Source: Gnetum montanum
Lineage: Eukaryota > Streptophyta > Gnetopsida > Gnetales > Gnetaceae
NCBI GenBank assembly: GCA_015680685.1
Contig: MNCI01002657.1
Location: 1,121-65,120 of the forward strand
Direction of reading: 5' to 3'
DNA length: 64,000 nucleotides
Below, piece after piece: positions 36,086 to 47,399 of this stretch (position 1 is the stretch's first letter; each line of letters starts with the position of its first letter). Below the pieces are notes generated by a model, which worked only from the letters and a program-made list of their open reading frames with translations, searched no databases and was not told the DNA's origin. The position numbers and the translations under genes were made by a program.

Positions 36086-36750
36086 ATTTTGTGATTTATC
36101 TTATAGCCTTATTACCTTGCTGTTTCAACCTTTTTACTATATTACAGCCAAGATAGCCAATGTAGCCTTAAACCATAGTTATAACATAAAACCATAAAAA
36201 TCGTAATATGCATAAAACAATAATGATATAGCCAAACTAAAAATTAAACTTAATATTAAAATGTTTACAAAAAATATCCATGGCCATATGGTATGGCAAA
36301 AATGTTTAAACAATAAATCAAAAATAATGAAATTATCCACCACTAAATATTTGGGTCACATTAGCCATAACAAAATTAGCATCGTATGTCATCCACAAGA
36401 ATAACTAAAAATAGACAACTTGGAGATTAGGAGGCAACTTGAGAAGGAGGTGAAGGGTCATTTCCACCTTTACTACTAAGGCTGCAGGTATCATCTAATG
36501 CCTATAACATGATATACAAGATCAATTAGTAATCAACATACAACAAAAATCAAGTTAGAACATAAATATATAACCAAAAATATATAAATTGAAAATAAGC
36601 ATACTTGAGAGTGTTCTAGTGTAGCATACTCTATGGGGAAAGTCTAAAGACCAACCTCTAGATTGTGAAGGAGTTGGTCTTCAATCACGTTGGCCTAGTC
36701 TATGTCCTCAAGATTAACATTGGTAAGGATGTTGCTATCATTGACATCAA
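36085..36750. other. Spacer in element B, no gene
   Basis: AT-rich spacer between the inverted 32-bp repeats and the antisense ORF. Some reading continues from that ORF down to about 36,450, broken by stops. Confidence 0.4.
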
Positions 36751-37419
36751 TCCAAGTGTATGGCTAATCTGAGAAGGCAGTGGTGGTTACCTCCCTTGAG
36801 GTAGTAGTCATATGATGAATAGGGAAATTGGCCATGATCAACTATCTACAAAAAACTTGTAGACTTTCTCTGCATGGATTCCCTTCATAAACAACTCTAA
36901 TTGGTGTCATTTTGTAGATTCATCTTGCAACGACTTAAGCTAGGAATCTTGCTTAGCCTTGTATTAGCTCTTATGATCCCTTTGCACTCGGCCCCATGCA
37001 AGGACCCAAGTGCTATAGTCCTTCCATTCATTAGCCTTATAGTTTATCAAATCAATCTAAAGCTTCTATTCCACTACCTCTCAGGAAAGGGCAACCTTGC
37101 CATGAATAGCATTCCAATAGTGGGTCCAAGTTATTTCTTTGGTATGCAAGAAGTCCTTGTTTTTCACTTTGGCCTCCATGAAATCCTTGAGATCCTTTAG
37201 CTTCTCTTTCAACTACTTGTTCTGCTCCTTTAATGCCACAACTTGTTCCCACAAGAACTCATTAAAGCTTCTGCACTCCCACAAAGATTTTGCAAATGAG
37301 AGTGCACATCCAGTGGCATCCTTGTACACATTACATGGGACATTTTCTACATTAGGCAATAAAGTAGGTAGCACATCGATCTCTATGACCTAGTTAGGAT
37401 CCCATCTCAACTTAGACAT
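36750..37419 (-). pseudogene. Antisense ORF downstream of B protease
   Basis: Starts at ATG 37,419 (MSKLRWDPN, then a stop, then VIEIDVLPTLLPNVENVPCN). It continues with DATGCALSFAKSLWECRSFN and a coiled, lysine-rich stretch LKEKLKDLKDFMEAKVKNKD, then HYWNAIHGKVALS. About 170 residues are legible with only a few stops, which is better than most of this region. It runs opposite to the gag-protease of element B. Retand-type Gypsy elements are known to carry an extra antisense ORF before the 3' LTR, and this fits that position. The product has no recognised function. Confidence 0.5.
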
Positions 37420-38475
37420 TGTTAATAACAAACATCATAAGAAAATAAACCAAACAAAGAACATGGAGATTCAAAGATTGAATTTCAAAATTCAAGAAAA
37501 AACATACGTCAATCCTTTGAAATAGAAGTATCTTCTACACCAACATGATATGTGTATCTAATGGATAAAAACTTGATTATCATTAATATTAAATAGAAAA
37601 ATAAATACAAACACAAATCACTAAGGATGATAAATACAAAATCTACAGTCATCCACAAACTCAATCATTGGGAAGATACCCCATCTTGAGTTAGGAATTG
37701 ATAAGTTCATTTTTATATTTCTTTTAATAATTTGTTTACATTTTATAACTTCTTAATATTTTATCAATATTTTTTAGTTTTTTTTTCTTACTATATTTTC
37801 TATTCCTTAATATTTATCATTTCTTCAATAACTTTCTTTTTTATTTGAGTCATTTTTCTTATGTCTTGTGCATATTTTTAATCATTATTTGTTCATAAAG
37901 TTTTCAACTATGTACAAGAAACAACTATATGAGTTCTATGTTATTAAAGTTTTGGTGTAGTTATGCATACTAGTGAGATCACAATATTCATTCCTTCATT
38001 TCCATTAATAATAGATCCTGACCATGGGAATAATGTGGTCCATATCACATCCAAAACTGAAATGAGCCCATAATTATTTGATCTTGAATAAATAAGGAAG
38101 AAAGAAGATGATGGGATAAGGATGTGATATCAAGAGGATTTGTTGATGGACTTTCAATCTAGATACCACTTTTCCCATATTGATGCATTATCACTCATAT
38201 TTTCTTATCTTTAGAAAATCATAATTGGACATATTTATTCCCTTGTTCCATCACTAGAAAGGCAGGTGATCCATGCCTAAAGGTAACTTCATGAACAGTA
38301 TAACAAAAAAATTAACTCATTCATTCATTCATATGAAAACATTCTTAGAATACTAATGGAAAGATGTATAACCCATGCCCAAAGGTGCTTCTCTACCTAA
38401 TGATCAATATTTATAACATTAATATGAATGATTAATTAAATATTTTTAGTAAACCAAAAAATTTCAAATTTTTAT
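37420..38475. other. No gene recognised
   Basis: AT-rich sequence, with a T-rich block at 37,700-37,900. It may hold the 3' LTR of element B, but no partner LTR was identified. Confidence 0.35.
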
Positions 38476-38477
38476 TG

Positions 38478-39380
38478 TTGAGTGATGTTGTTTACAGTAT
38501 GATGGCTAGTAGATCTCATGATGCTGGATTTAAGATGATGCAATGCAATGTCACTAGTACGTAATTGCACTTGTTTTGGTGATGAGGAGATTTCTTGAAT
38601 TCCACAATCCAATCTCACTCAAGTTCAAATAATCAAGATAAATCCACAATTGAATAAGAAAAAAAAACCTTTATTCTTAAGAAAAATAATTACAAAGCAC
38701 AAAGGAAAATAAAACACTCTTAAGAATAGACAATCAACTAATCAAACTCTCACTCTACTCTTAATGCAAGTATATCGTCAAAGATGATCACTCACTCACT
38801 CATAATTACTCAAGAAGATTTCTTCCAATCTCTAAAGGATAGGATGCTTAAGCAATGGGCCTCTCTCTTGAGTATTTGATGTTGTTTTACCTTTTAATAG
38901 TAATTCCAAGCATTGTTTCATCCTTATTAACTATTAAAATGCTTTGGTGATTGTACCTTTTCAAAAACAAGAATTTTAATGGGACTATTAGTGACTATGA
39001 CTTGTAGTGCCCTTGCAACTCCTAGCTTACAATGAAACAAGAATAACACTACAATCTTAGAATACTTACAATCCAAAGACTGTGATGCACTATGATCCAT
39101 AGTGATTTCCACCTCTTCTTCCATCCCAAAAACACATGAATCTACTTATTATAGTAGACCAAAGTAGACTATGACTTATAGTTGCCCACAAATCTAGACT
39201 ATGATTGATTGTGAGCTATAGTAACCTCACAGGTCCTCACTAGATCCTTAAAAATACATGAAATTAGGGAATATAAATACTACAATAAGCTAAAATCTGC
39301 AGCTACTCACAAGAGTAAATTATGACTCACTACAACCTATAGTGTTATGGTAGTTGTTTTTTCAATCATATAGGATTTTC
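38478..39380 (-). repeat. Candidate 3' LTR of Gypsy element G
   Basis: Non-coding stretch just downstream of G's integrase. A possible plus-strand start is TGTTGAGTGATG at 38,478. It contains a family of CTATGA..TATAGT words, including the perfect palindrome CACTATGATCCATAGTG at 39,088-39,104, and related pieces near 39,160, 39,200 and 39,330. No matching 5' LTR was found, so this is by position only. Confidence 0.35.
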
Positions 39381-39439
39381 AATTAACTTCAAAGAAACTA
39401 AATAAGAAAACAAAATACAACTTTTACTATTACTAGGAT

Positions 39440-42400
39440 ATAGTAAGAATAAGAAATACCTCTAAGAATGGGTTAATATTCTTATCATCTTTCTTATTCT
39501 TCAAAAGAGACCTGTCTTTAAATTAATATTACTCTTGGGATAGCATTTAGACCCCAAAAATCCAAATAATTCTCATAGAAAAAAATATAGTTCTTAGGTC
39601 CTTCATCACTTTAATGTATCAAGTACTCATACATCTTCTTATCTCTTGAGCTTATAACCTCTCTTGCTTATAAAAAAACTATTTTCTTTGATGACTTGGA
39701 TGATTTTTAATCTTTAATTAAATCATTGAGGATTTCAAAACTATTCTCCAAATCTAATGAAAGAAAATTTCCAATGTATGGAATAAATCTAAAACATTAA
39801 ACATACAAGAAATAGAAAGATCATTAGGTAAATCAATCTTATAATTATTTGAATTAATCTTAGCTCTAATTTTGAATGGACTAATTATCCTTGCATTAAC
39901 CTTGTAAAAGTACATATTCATATCTTTTCTTACTCAAATAGATCCAAACATAGTCATTAATCTAAAATTCAATTGTCCTTTAACCTTCATTAGCCTTAGA
40001 AAACATATCTTTTTCCTTCTTCTTCAAGTAAGATTTAACTTTCTAATGTAAATGTTTTAATTTCTCAATACAATTAGTCCTTAAATAGGTATAATCATCA
40101 AATTTCTATAGCTCATCCATCATTCTTATCAAAAAATCATAATTTACCATAAAAGGACTTTTATCAATGCTACTATGGAGACCATTGTTGTATAAGAACT
40201 TAGCATAAACTAACATATTTTCCCATCTTTGAGACTAATTCTTAGACAATAACCTTAATATCTTAGCAACAATCTATCAACCACTTCTATTTATCCATCA
40301 TTTTAAAGATGAAAAATAATGGACTTAGTTCTTAGTAATTTTTAAAGTTACCTTCAAAAGTGACTAGTGAATTTAACTCACTATCACTTACAATATTCAA
40401 AGAAATATCATGCAATTTCACTACATGCTAAAACAATAAATGAGTAGCATGAGAAGAATTACTACTTCTCTAGCTGAAATAAAATATGGAATCAAAACCA
40501 AATCTATTTTTTGAAATTTCACAAACAAATTCCAATTCAATACTTTTCCAAGGAATATTTTTCATTATCAAAGGCAAGTAATGGCCATCAATACCTTTTC
40601 CACCTTTGAAATTTTGGAAAATGTAATATTATTTTATACCTTTAACCACATCTATATACATATCTTATTAAAAATAATTTTTTATCAATTCCAAAGTCTT
40701 TGCTTACAACATATGTGAAGCCATGTCACTATTGAATCTTTCCTCAAGAAGATTGAATCTAAAGTCATATTTGGGAACATAAATTTTGTCATATTTGAAT
40801 AAAATAAATTTCTTAATATGGTATGCCTTCAATTTATCATCCCATCCTAATAATGGAGAATTTATTCCTTTTAAATTTCATCAAAATTAGTATCACTAGA
40901 ACATAAATGAGAAAAAGACTCAAATCCTTTAACTTACACACTAGAATGAGCAATACAAATTCTAGAAAAAACTTCAATAACAACATTTGACTTATCTATT
41001 CTATGTTTGAAAATAAAATGAAGCTCTTTCCATTTATATACCCATTTCAAATGCTTAGCACTCAATATATTTAAAAATTCAAGAATTAAAGTGCTTTATG
41101 ATCAATTAAAAAATTATTTAAATCCTATTAAGGAATGTCTTTAATGCTTAATAGCTTAAAGTATAGCATATAATTATTTCTCATATACATTCAATTTTTT
41201 TCTAAATTTATTTAATTTTTTTAGAAAAGAATGCAATTGGCTTACCCTCTTAAGAAGGCACACATTTAATAGAAAACCTACGTGCATCCACCTCAACTTC
41301 AAATATCTTGAAGAAGTTTGGAATTATCAAAATTTGAAGCACTATATATCTTTTCCTTCAAGACTTGAAAAGAACTATCTTTTTCACCATCTCATACAAA
41401 GTATAATTCTTCTTCAAAAAAGATAGTGTAAGTCCTATAATAGAACTAAAATGTTAATGAATCTACTATATAAAGTAACTAAATCAAGAAATGATCTTAC
41501 CTCTTCCACATCTTTAGGTAAAATCCACTCTTTGATTGCCTTGATATTGCTTAGCTTCATCATAGCCTAATTCTTTAGGATAACATAACCTAAGTAAACA
41601 ATTTTATTTTTCATAAAATGGTATTTCCTATCATTCATCACCAATTTAACCCCATACAACTTTCAACATATCATCTTAAGTGTTGCACATAATCATTTTT
41701 ATTAGAGTTGTGAAAAAGAATATCATCAAAGAAAACAATGTAACATTTGACAATAAGATCTCATAAGACATCATGCATAAGCCTCATAAATTTGGATAAA
41801 GCTTTGGTTAGTCCAAAAGACATGCCTAATCACTTATACAAATCATAAGGTGTCTTGAATGTCTTTTCCACTCATCTCTTGGTCTAATTATAATTTGATG
41901 ATATTTGGTTCTTGATTTAATTTTTGAAAAGATTTCATCATTAGCCAAAACATAAAGAATATCATACATTCTAGGAATAGGAAATCCATATTTAATAGCG
42001 ATTTTATTAATAGCTCTAGAATCAATGCATATTCTCATCTCATCCATATCTTTCTTGGAATTAAGAATAGCATATGGAGAAATGGATTTCTTAATAAAAC
42101 AATTAAAGAGTAATTCACTTGTGTAAATTCTTTCTCTAATGTAGAGTCATACAATTAGCCATCTTATAACTCTAAGTATAAATTTAGTTTGATGTTACAT
42201 GGATCTTATTGGGGAAATCCATTCCAATTTTTCTTTGAAGACATTAGTAAATTCATATTTCAAAGACTCTACAACTAGTGAAAGTTTATTTTATGGCTTT
42301 TCTTCACTTTTTGTAATGGTAGAAATAATCACAAAGCCATGACCATGTTCCTTATGTCCTTTAAGATATTCTATTTCACCAAGAAAAATTAATAAAGCAT

Positions 42401-42890
42401 TAATAGGCATATTTTCCTTGTACTATTGCAATGTCATTTGAATAATTAATGAATTTCATCTTGTCTAGGAACTAACTAGATATTCATAGTCCCATCATAA
42501 GTAGCCTTATTATCATAATTCCAAGGTCTACCAAGTATAACATTAGTACTATCTATGGGAAGAATGTTGTATTGCACCTCATCTTTGAAAGAAGCAATCT
42601 TGAATAATAAAATACACCTTTTCTTTACCTCTTGGAAATAGTCTCTAGAGAGCTAATACATTCTATATGCTATGGATGAGAAATTGTATTCAATTCAAGT
42701 TTAGCAATAACTTTGGAAGAAATAGCATTCTCTTGAGCACCTTCATCTATTAAAATTTTAATCCATTTGCTGCTAGAAAGACATCTAGCCCAAATTATAA
42801 ATAGAGTTTTCCTTAAAATATCTTCATTAGCATTAACATTTTCCATAAATGAATAAATTTTAGCAATATTATGGCATCCTGCTCTCATAT
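39440..42890 (-). pseudogene. Gypsy pol of element G (PR-RT-RH-IN)
   Basis: Minus-strand order: protease at 42,888-42,670 with WIKILIDEGAQENAISSKVI (active site seen as DEGA); RT at about 42,250-41,500 with MDEMRICIDSRAINKIAIKY, GFPIPRMYDIL and the catalytic loop YIVFFDDILF, intact, near 41,735-41,705; RNase H at about 41,270-41,060 with GKPIAFFSKKLNKF and KKLNVYEK; integrase at about 40,750-39,900 with HVVKLHDISLNIVSDSELNS in the D,D-35-E core; and a C-terminal tail to about 39,440. This is the Gypsy order (RT-RH-IN) of a chromovirus-like element. Stops and frameshifts make it inactive. Gag for the same element lies 15 kb away at 58.2-60.6 kb because of nested insertions starting at 42,891. 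Confidence 0.85.
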
Positions 42891-43441
42891 TTCATGGAAA
42901 ACATCAAATATATATTATATTAGATATTAAATGTAAGAAGATAACATGAGAACATAAAATATATGTCATATTTGACATTATGCATAAAGAAAATAATAGA
43001 AAAAATGCAAAATAAAAAAGAAAATAATGCTTTACTAATGTGGAATAATGTATCTTAATCATGTGCTAAGAGTTTCTTGGGATTATCTTCCTTTGGCATT
43101 TACCCCTTAGAGGCTATCTAGCACTACCACCATAGTTAGGCCTATCACTAGCCAAAAGGACTGACCAATCCTCTTCCTATCGCACTTCACCCAGCACCTA
43201 TTACTTACCATTACTGGCTCTACAAATCCATGCTTATAAAGCCTCTAATTCCCAAGTATAAATACCTTAGGTCAAATCCCTATAAATTACTTTGAGAAAC
43301 ATTCCCGTTATTACAATGCATACTTTTGGGTCTTAATTACAACTTTTATTTTTAGGTTTTTTTATAATAATCGCATCATTAGTTATGAAGATACATCATC
43401 TTTGTTATGTGGTGATACCATTCAAGAATAGGGACATTACA
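42891..43441 (-). repeat. 3' LTR of element H
   Basis: 551 bp. Minus-strand start TGTAATGTCCCTATTC. The body matches the 5' LTR: CTAAGAGTTTCTTGGGATTA against CTAAGAGTTTCTTAGGATTA, and GTTAGGCCTATCACTAGCCA in both. The end shares the block TATTAGATATTA / TATTAGAAATTA and ATTTGACATTATG with 48,484-48,588. Confidence 0.9.
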
Positions 43442-43475
43442 ATATGCTTCTCTTAGGTTTTTTCCATCCTTGGAA
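43442..43475 (-). other. Polypurine tract of H
   Basis: Read on the minus strand, GGATGGAAAAAACCTAAGAG is followed by AAGCATAT and then the LTR start TGTAATG. It is purine-rich and adjacent to the 3' LTR, which sets H's orientation. Confidence 0.65.
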
Positions 43476-43929
43476 AAGTTCATGTTCACTATATTTTTTT
43501 GCATGTAATGCTCCTTTTATGCTCCTATGCTCAAATACTTTGATTTCTCCTTTGGGCTTAAAGTTTTATATCCTAATGTTCTATATCTTATTCTACAAAT
43601 AAACTATAATTGATAAGAATATATGGGAACTTAAATATTATTTTATCAATAGTTGCCTTATTTTCTAAGATAATGACATGAGGTGAATTAAAGATCTACC
43701 AACCACCAATCACTAGTTCTGATTTGGATCACACAAAGTACAACTCATATCTAGTTACCCAAGTGAAGTTAGGGCAAATCCTTATTCCCAACTTACATTA
43801 CCCTAGATATTTTACTTACCAATTAAAATATAGATTAATAAATGAAGAAAATAATAAGATTATAAATAAAAGTAAGATTAAGATACTCCCTAATCTTGAT
43901 TAATCATGTGAATTAATAAAAGTAGATGT

Positions 43930-44900
43930 AGTTCCACCATAAGGGGTTTGTGATCGAATGGTCTTGTTTGAATGGAAGGGCTTGATCTTATTTCTTCTTA
44001 ACTTCTTCTTTAGAAGTTAACTCTAGTAACTTGGTGACTTAGAAGAATCAAACATCATAGCAAATATAGTCTAGGATATCAATGAAGAATGTTGTTGATC
44101 CATCTACATCAATCATGATAGTATAATTGGTAAATTGTTGTTCTTAATGAGTTCTATCTAAGAACATCATCTATTCTTGAATTCTCAAATTTAACTTATC
44201 TATTGAAGATTCAAAGTAAGAGGAATATGCAATAGCCAATGGAATTGCTTCTTGAATTTATGGGAACATCTTCTTCAAATCATGTTTATCCTTCAAGGAT
44301 TCTTTTACACATCCATATTTTCAGAATTGATAAACACTACTTCCAACTTTTACATTGAGCTCTCCACAAAAGATGAATGGCACTGAGTTGATATTGGTAT
44401 GGTTTAGAAATGACTTATTCTTCAAATATTCCTTAATTTGGTTAATGTAGTAAGCCACTTGGCAAAGTCTAACATCTAGACATGTTGATTTAACAATTAG
44501 ATATTTGTTAACCATACATATATATCTTTTTGACTAGATTTTAACTATCAATGCCAAGGCTATGTAACTTCTTGAAAATCTTAATCATTCTTTCTTCACC
44601 ATGATTTAAAGTTCTATAATTTTAAAGATCTTATCTTCTAATCTCCTTTTAAATATTTTTACTAACTTGAACTTGGCTTCATTACCAAAGATCACATAAT
44701 CATCCATGTTGTGATTTCTATAATAGGCTAATTGTATGGCTTGAAAGAAAAACTTCCACATGGATCTTTTTGCTTATAGATACCTTTGTATCCCATCTTT
44801 TGAAAATTTAGATGAAATTGATAAAGGAATTACCATGGAAATATTTCTTGTAGACACAAGACATTAGTATCCAAATCTTGTAACTCTACTAAGATGTATG
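43930..44900 (-). pseudogene. CCR4/nocturnin-like deadenylase fragment in H
   Basis: Minus-strand remnant resembling the exonuclease-endonuclease-phosphatase domain of CCR4-type poly(A) deadenylases. In order: ELQDLDTNVLCLQEIF (family motif ending in catalytic LQE) at 44,888-44,838; MGYKGIYKQKDPCGSFSFKP near 44,800-44,740; DYVIFGNEAKFKLV; KYLIVKST and DVRLCQVAYYINQIKEYL at 44,510-44,430; FCGELNVKVGSSVYQF, corresponding to the G-D-F-N-S-x-P-G-S box; IPLAIAYSSY; and FTNYTIMIDVDGSTTFFIDI leading to LDYICYD at 44,145-44,055. Spacing between motifs matches a spliced gene, with no room for introns. Catalytic GDFN, NTH and SDH residues are altered and stops are present, so it is dead. A LINE endonuclease was considered, but the FTNYT...LDY block favours CCR4. 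It lies wholly within H's interior, so it looks like a captured host sequence. Confidence 0.6.
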
Positions 44901-46000
44901 AGTATCAATACTCATGTCAATCCAAAGCCCATGGTGGTCATAGAAGATGTTGTTTTTTCATAGGATATGAATCTTAAAAACATTTTTTATTTTGTAATTT
45001 TCATTCTTAGTCTTGAATTTTCTCTTAGGTTACTTTTCTTCATGGGTATCATACACCTTGTCAAAATAAGATTATGTTTTTTCATTATATTGATACTGTA
45101 TGATTTGGTTATAGGCTAAATGGGTATACATCTTCATGGTCATTCTAATTTACCAATTGATGTTAATTCATTAATTCATTGGATCAATAACAATCTAGCT
45201 ACATTACCTAAACTCTTAATAACCTTTCTTCCCTCCTTAAGACACTAACTCTATTAGTGTAACTAATGATATCCTAGGGGTTAGTAAGCTAAGACTATTA
45301 ATCTACATAGGTTAACCACTTAGTTTTAAGCCCCAAGAGGTTAAATTTATTAGTCCCAACAATTAAATTATTAGGCATGATTAGTTAGTATAAGTTCTAG
45401 CTCATAGAGGCATAACACAAGATATCATTTAATTTTTAGTACTCAGATAATAAATCTAACATCATCATTAAGATTAAAAAGTTTAAAAATGTTAGAAATA
45501 ATTATTTGTATGCTAGAAATGAACATCATATGCCCAAATTATGCTAAATGTAGTCTTTGAGGATCTTGAGGCATAATGTTGATTAAGTTACAAACACTAT
45601 TTTTTTGAAGCTCTATGATGTAGATTTGACTTCACCATTGCATCTGGAAGATTGAAACATGTTGAAAATAACTCTTGTTTTATTGAAATATAACACCAAA
45701 ACAAAAATTATGATTGGTTGTTTCAAGTTTTTAAAATTTTACATATTTTTCAAAATTTCCTAAGAGGTCACCCATCTTGATACTACTGCAAGAAGATCAT
45801 GCTTAATTACAAAATTTTTACTCAAAATGCTATCATTCTATGAAATTATTTTATTTGTTATTTTTTCATGTTTTTATACTTAGGCTTTCCATAAATAATT
45901 CAACATGTTTTCTTTTGAATTTCCCATCAATTGATGAAAACATGTGACATTTCTCATTAGTTGACAAAAACATTTTCCATCACCATGAGACATGCATCGA
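44900..46000. other. H interior, no gene recognised
   Basis: AT-rich. The part to about 45,200 may extend the CCR4-like fragment upstream, but no motif is secure. Nothing else is recognised. Confidence 0.35.
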
Positions 46001-46004
46001 TGAT

Positions 46005-46310
46005 GCTAGCAGACACTAGTGCCAACCAAGAAGACATGGAATGATGGTGATAGAAAACACTAAGGAAGTAGGCACTGATGGTACCAGTGGTCTCTATTGG
46101 CAAGTAGGAAGACATGGAATGGCAACACTAGTAAACATCAAGGTGCCAAGTACCAACAACACTAGTGATCTTCGTCGGCAAGTAGAGAGGCATGAAATGG
46201 TAACGTTAATGATGTCTATGAAGGTAGACACTAATAGTACTAATGATCATCATCTACAATAAGGTAGGAAATCTTGGAATCAATGGTGTTCATGGTTACC
46301 ATGGACTATA
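46005..46310 (+). repeat. Diverged tandem repeat, units of about 65-80 bp
   Basis: Four units begin near 46,007, 46,070, 46,143 and 46,225. They share the order GCxxxCACTAxTGxxACCA, then GGCAAGTAG, then GACATGGAATG. The open frame over it (46,041-46,262) simply follows the repeat and has no protein family features. Confidence 0.5.
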
Positions 46311-46689
46311 AAATACTTGATAGATTTTCTAGTAGTTACATCAACAATGAAGAGGAAGAGTGTGGTAGTGGAAACAGTGAAAATGACAATGGTAGAAGTG
46401 CAAAATGCATAGTGTTGATGTTAGGTCATAAAGAATCAAGTGGCAAAGGTCTACAAGGTGACAGGGACAAGTAGAGCACACAAGAGATGGCAATAAGCAA
46501 AGGTAGAAGGAAGGTAGTGACAAGCACAATGGCAAATAGCATGTGCCTTAGCAGTGACAAGGGAGAACAATAGTGGAAGATGGCATTGGTAACAAACAAG
46601 GATTTTCATGGAGGAAGGGGCAAGTATACAGGGAAAAAGGAAAATAAGGCATGGTGGATGGCAAACAATGCATGGCAAAGGGAGGGTGG

Positions 46690-46980
46690 CATATGACATT
46701 ATCGAGCACTTACATAGGCCTAAACAAGCTTATGCAATAAGTTGTTACTACAACCAACCACCACTTAGCCTATGTGATAGGCTAGCACTATGGCCTGACC
46801 AACTGCAACATTGCAAGGCCAAGCCTTGAGGCCTTACCATGCAATGACATGACTTGTCAACTCCATAGCCAAGCTAGCCACAATGCAATGTGGCTAAGCC
46901 TTGAGGCCTAGCCATGCTATGGTGCAGTTGGCTGATGCCATAGCTAGCCATAGTGGCTAGCCCTAACCCTAAGGATTAGG
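46690..46980. repeat. GC-richer block of short hairpins
   Basis: Contrasts with the AT-rich surroundings. It contains perfect inverted repeats TAGCCACA-ATGCAA-TGTGGCTA at 46,875-46,896 and GCTAGCCA-TAG-TGGCTAGC at 46,943-46,961. Direct repeats of AAGCCTTGAGGCC occur near 46,815 and 46,895. It ends in CCCTAACCCTAA at 46,961-46,972. Confidence 0.6.
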
Positions 46981-47130
46981 ATCAAAGCTAAAAAATTTTT
47001 ATTTTTTTATTTTTTAAATATACTTATTATTTTTTAAAATATTAGTTTATTATTATTTTTAAAATATATATAAAGATATTTTTTATTTATATTTTTTTAG
47101 TTAAATCTTAAATTTTAAAATAAAAATATG

Positions 47131-47132
47131 CA

Positions 47133-47168
<36 letters not shown>

Positions 47169-47174
47169 TATATA
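47131..47174. repeat. (CATA)n microsatellite running into (TA)n
   Basis: Eight uninterrupted CATA units at 47,131-47,162, then TA repeats to 47,174. Confidence 0.95.
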
Positions 47175-47337
47175 ATTATGACAATCAAGGTACTTGGCCT
47201 TGTGATTCATTGAAGAAACCTAAAAACTTAGGTTTAACAACCCATAGGTTATGGTTCCGATCCAATATTTCAAAATTTAGACATTAAGTTTTTTTTAATT
47301 ATTATTTTATTCCATACTACCTTAGTAGTTGATGTGG

Positions 47338-47399
47338 TGGTTTAGCGGATGACAGGGTATGAGTTTGATTTTCTAAGGAAAGCTTCTGGGCTCAATTCC
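47338..47399 (+). promoter_or_regulatory. tRNA-like pol III A and B box candidate
   Basis: TGGTTTAGCGG at 47,338-47,348 fits the A-box consensus exactly. GTTTGATTTTC at 47,363-47,373 is a two-mismatch B box, and GGCTCAATTCC at 47,389-47,399 is a better one. T-runs follow at 47,413 and later. This could be a tRNA-derived SINE head inside H, but there is no clear SINE tail or target duplication. Confidence 0.3.

Noticed and set aside
43930-44900. LINE endonuclease as an explanation for the nuclease-like fragment
   Set aside because: Both belong to the same superfamily, but the FTNYT...LDY block, the DVRLxQV helix and the spacing favour the CCR4 branch, and no RT follows.
46041-46829. Series of open frames of 60-80 codons in H on both strands
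   Set aside because: They cover a diverged tandem repeat and a hairpin-rich block; composition explains their openness and no domain is visible.
46961-46972. Interstitial telomere repeat
   Set aside because: Only two CCCTAA units, and the common plant type would be CCCTAAA; too short to support.
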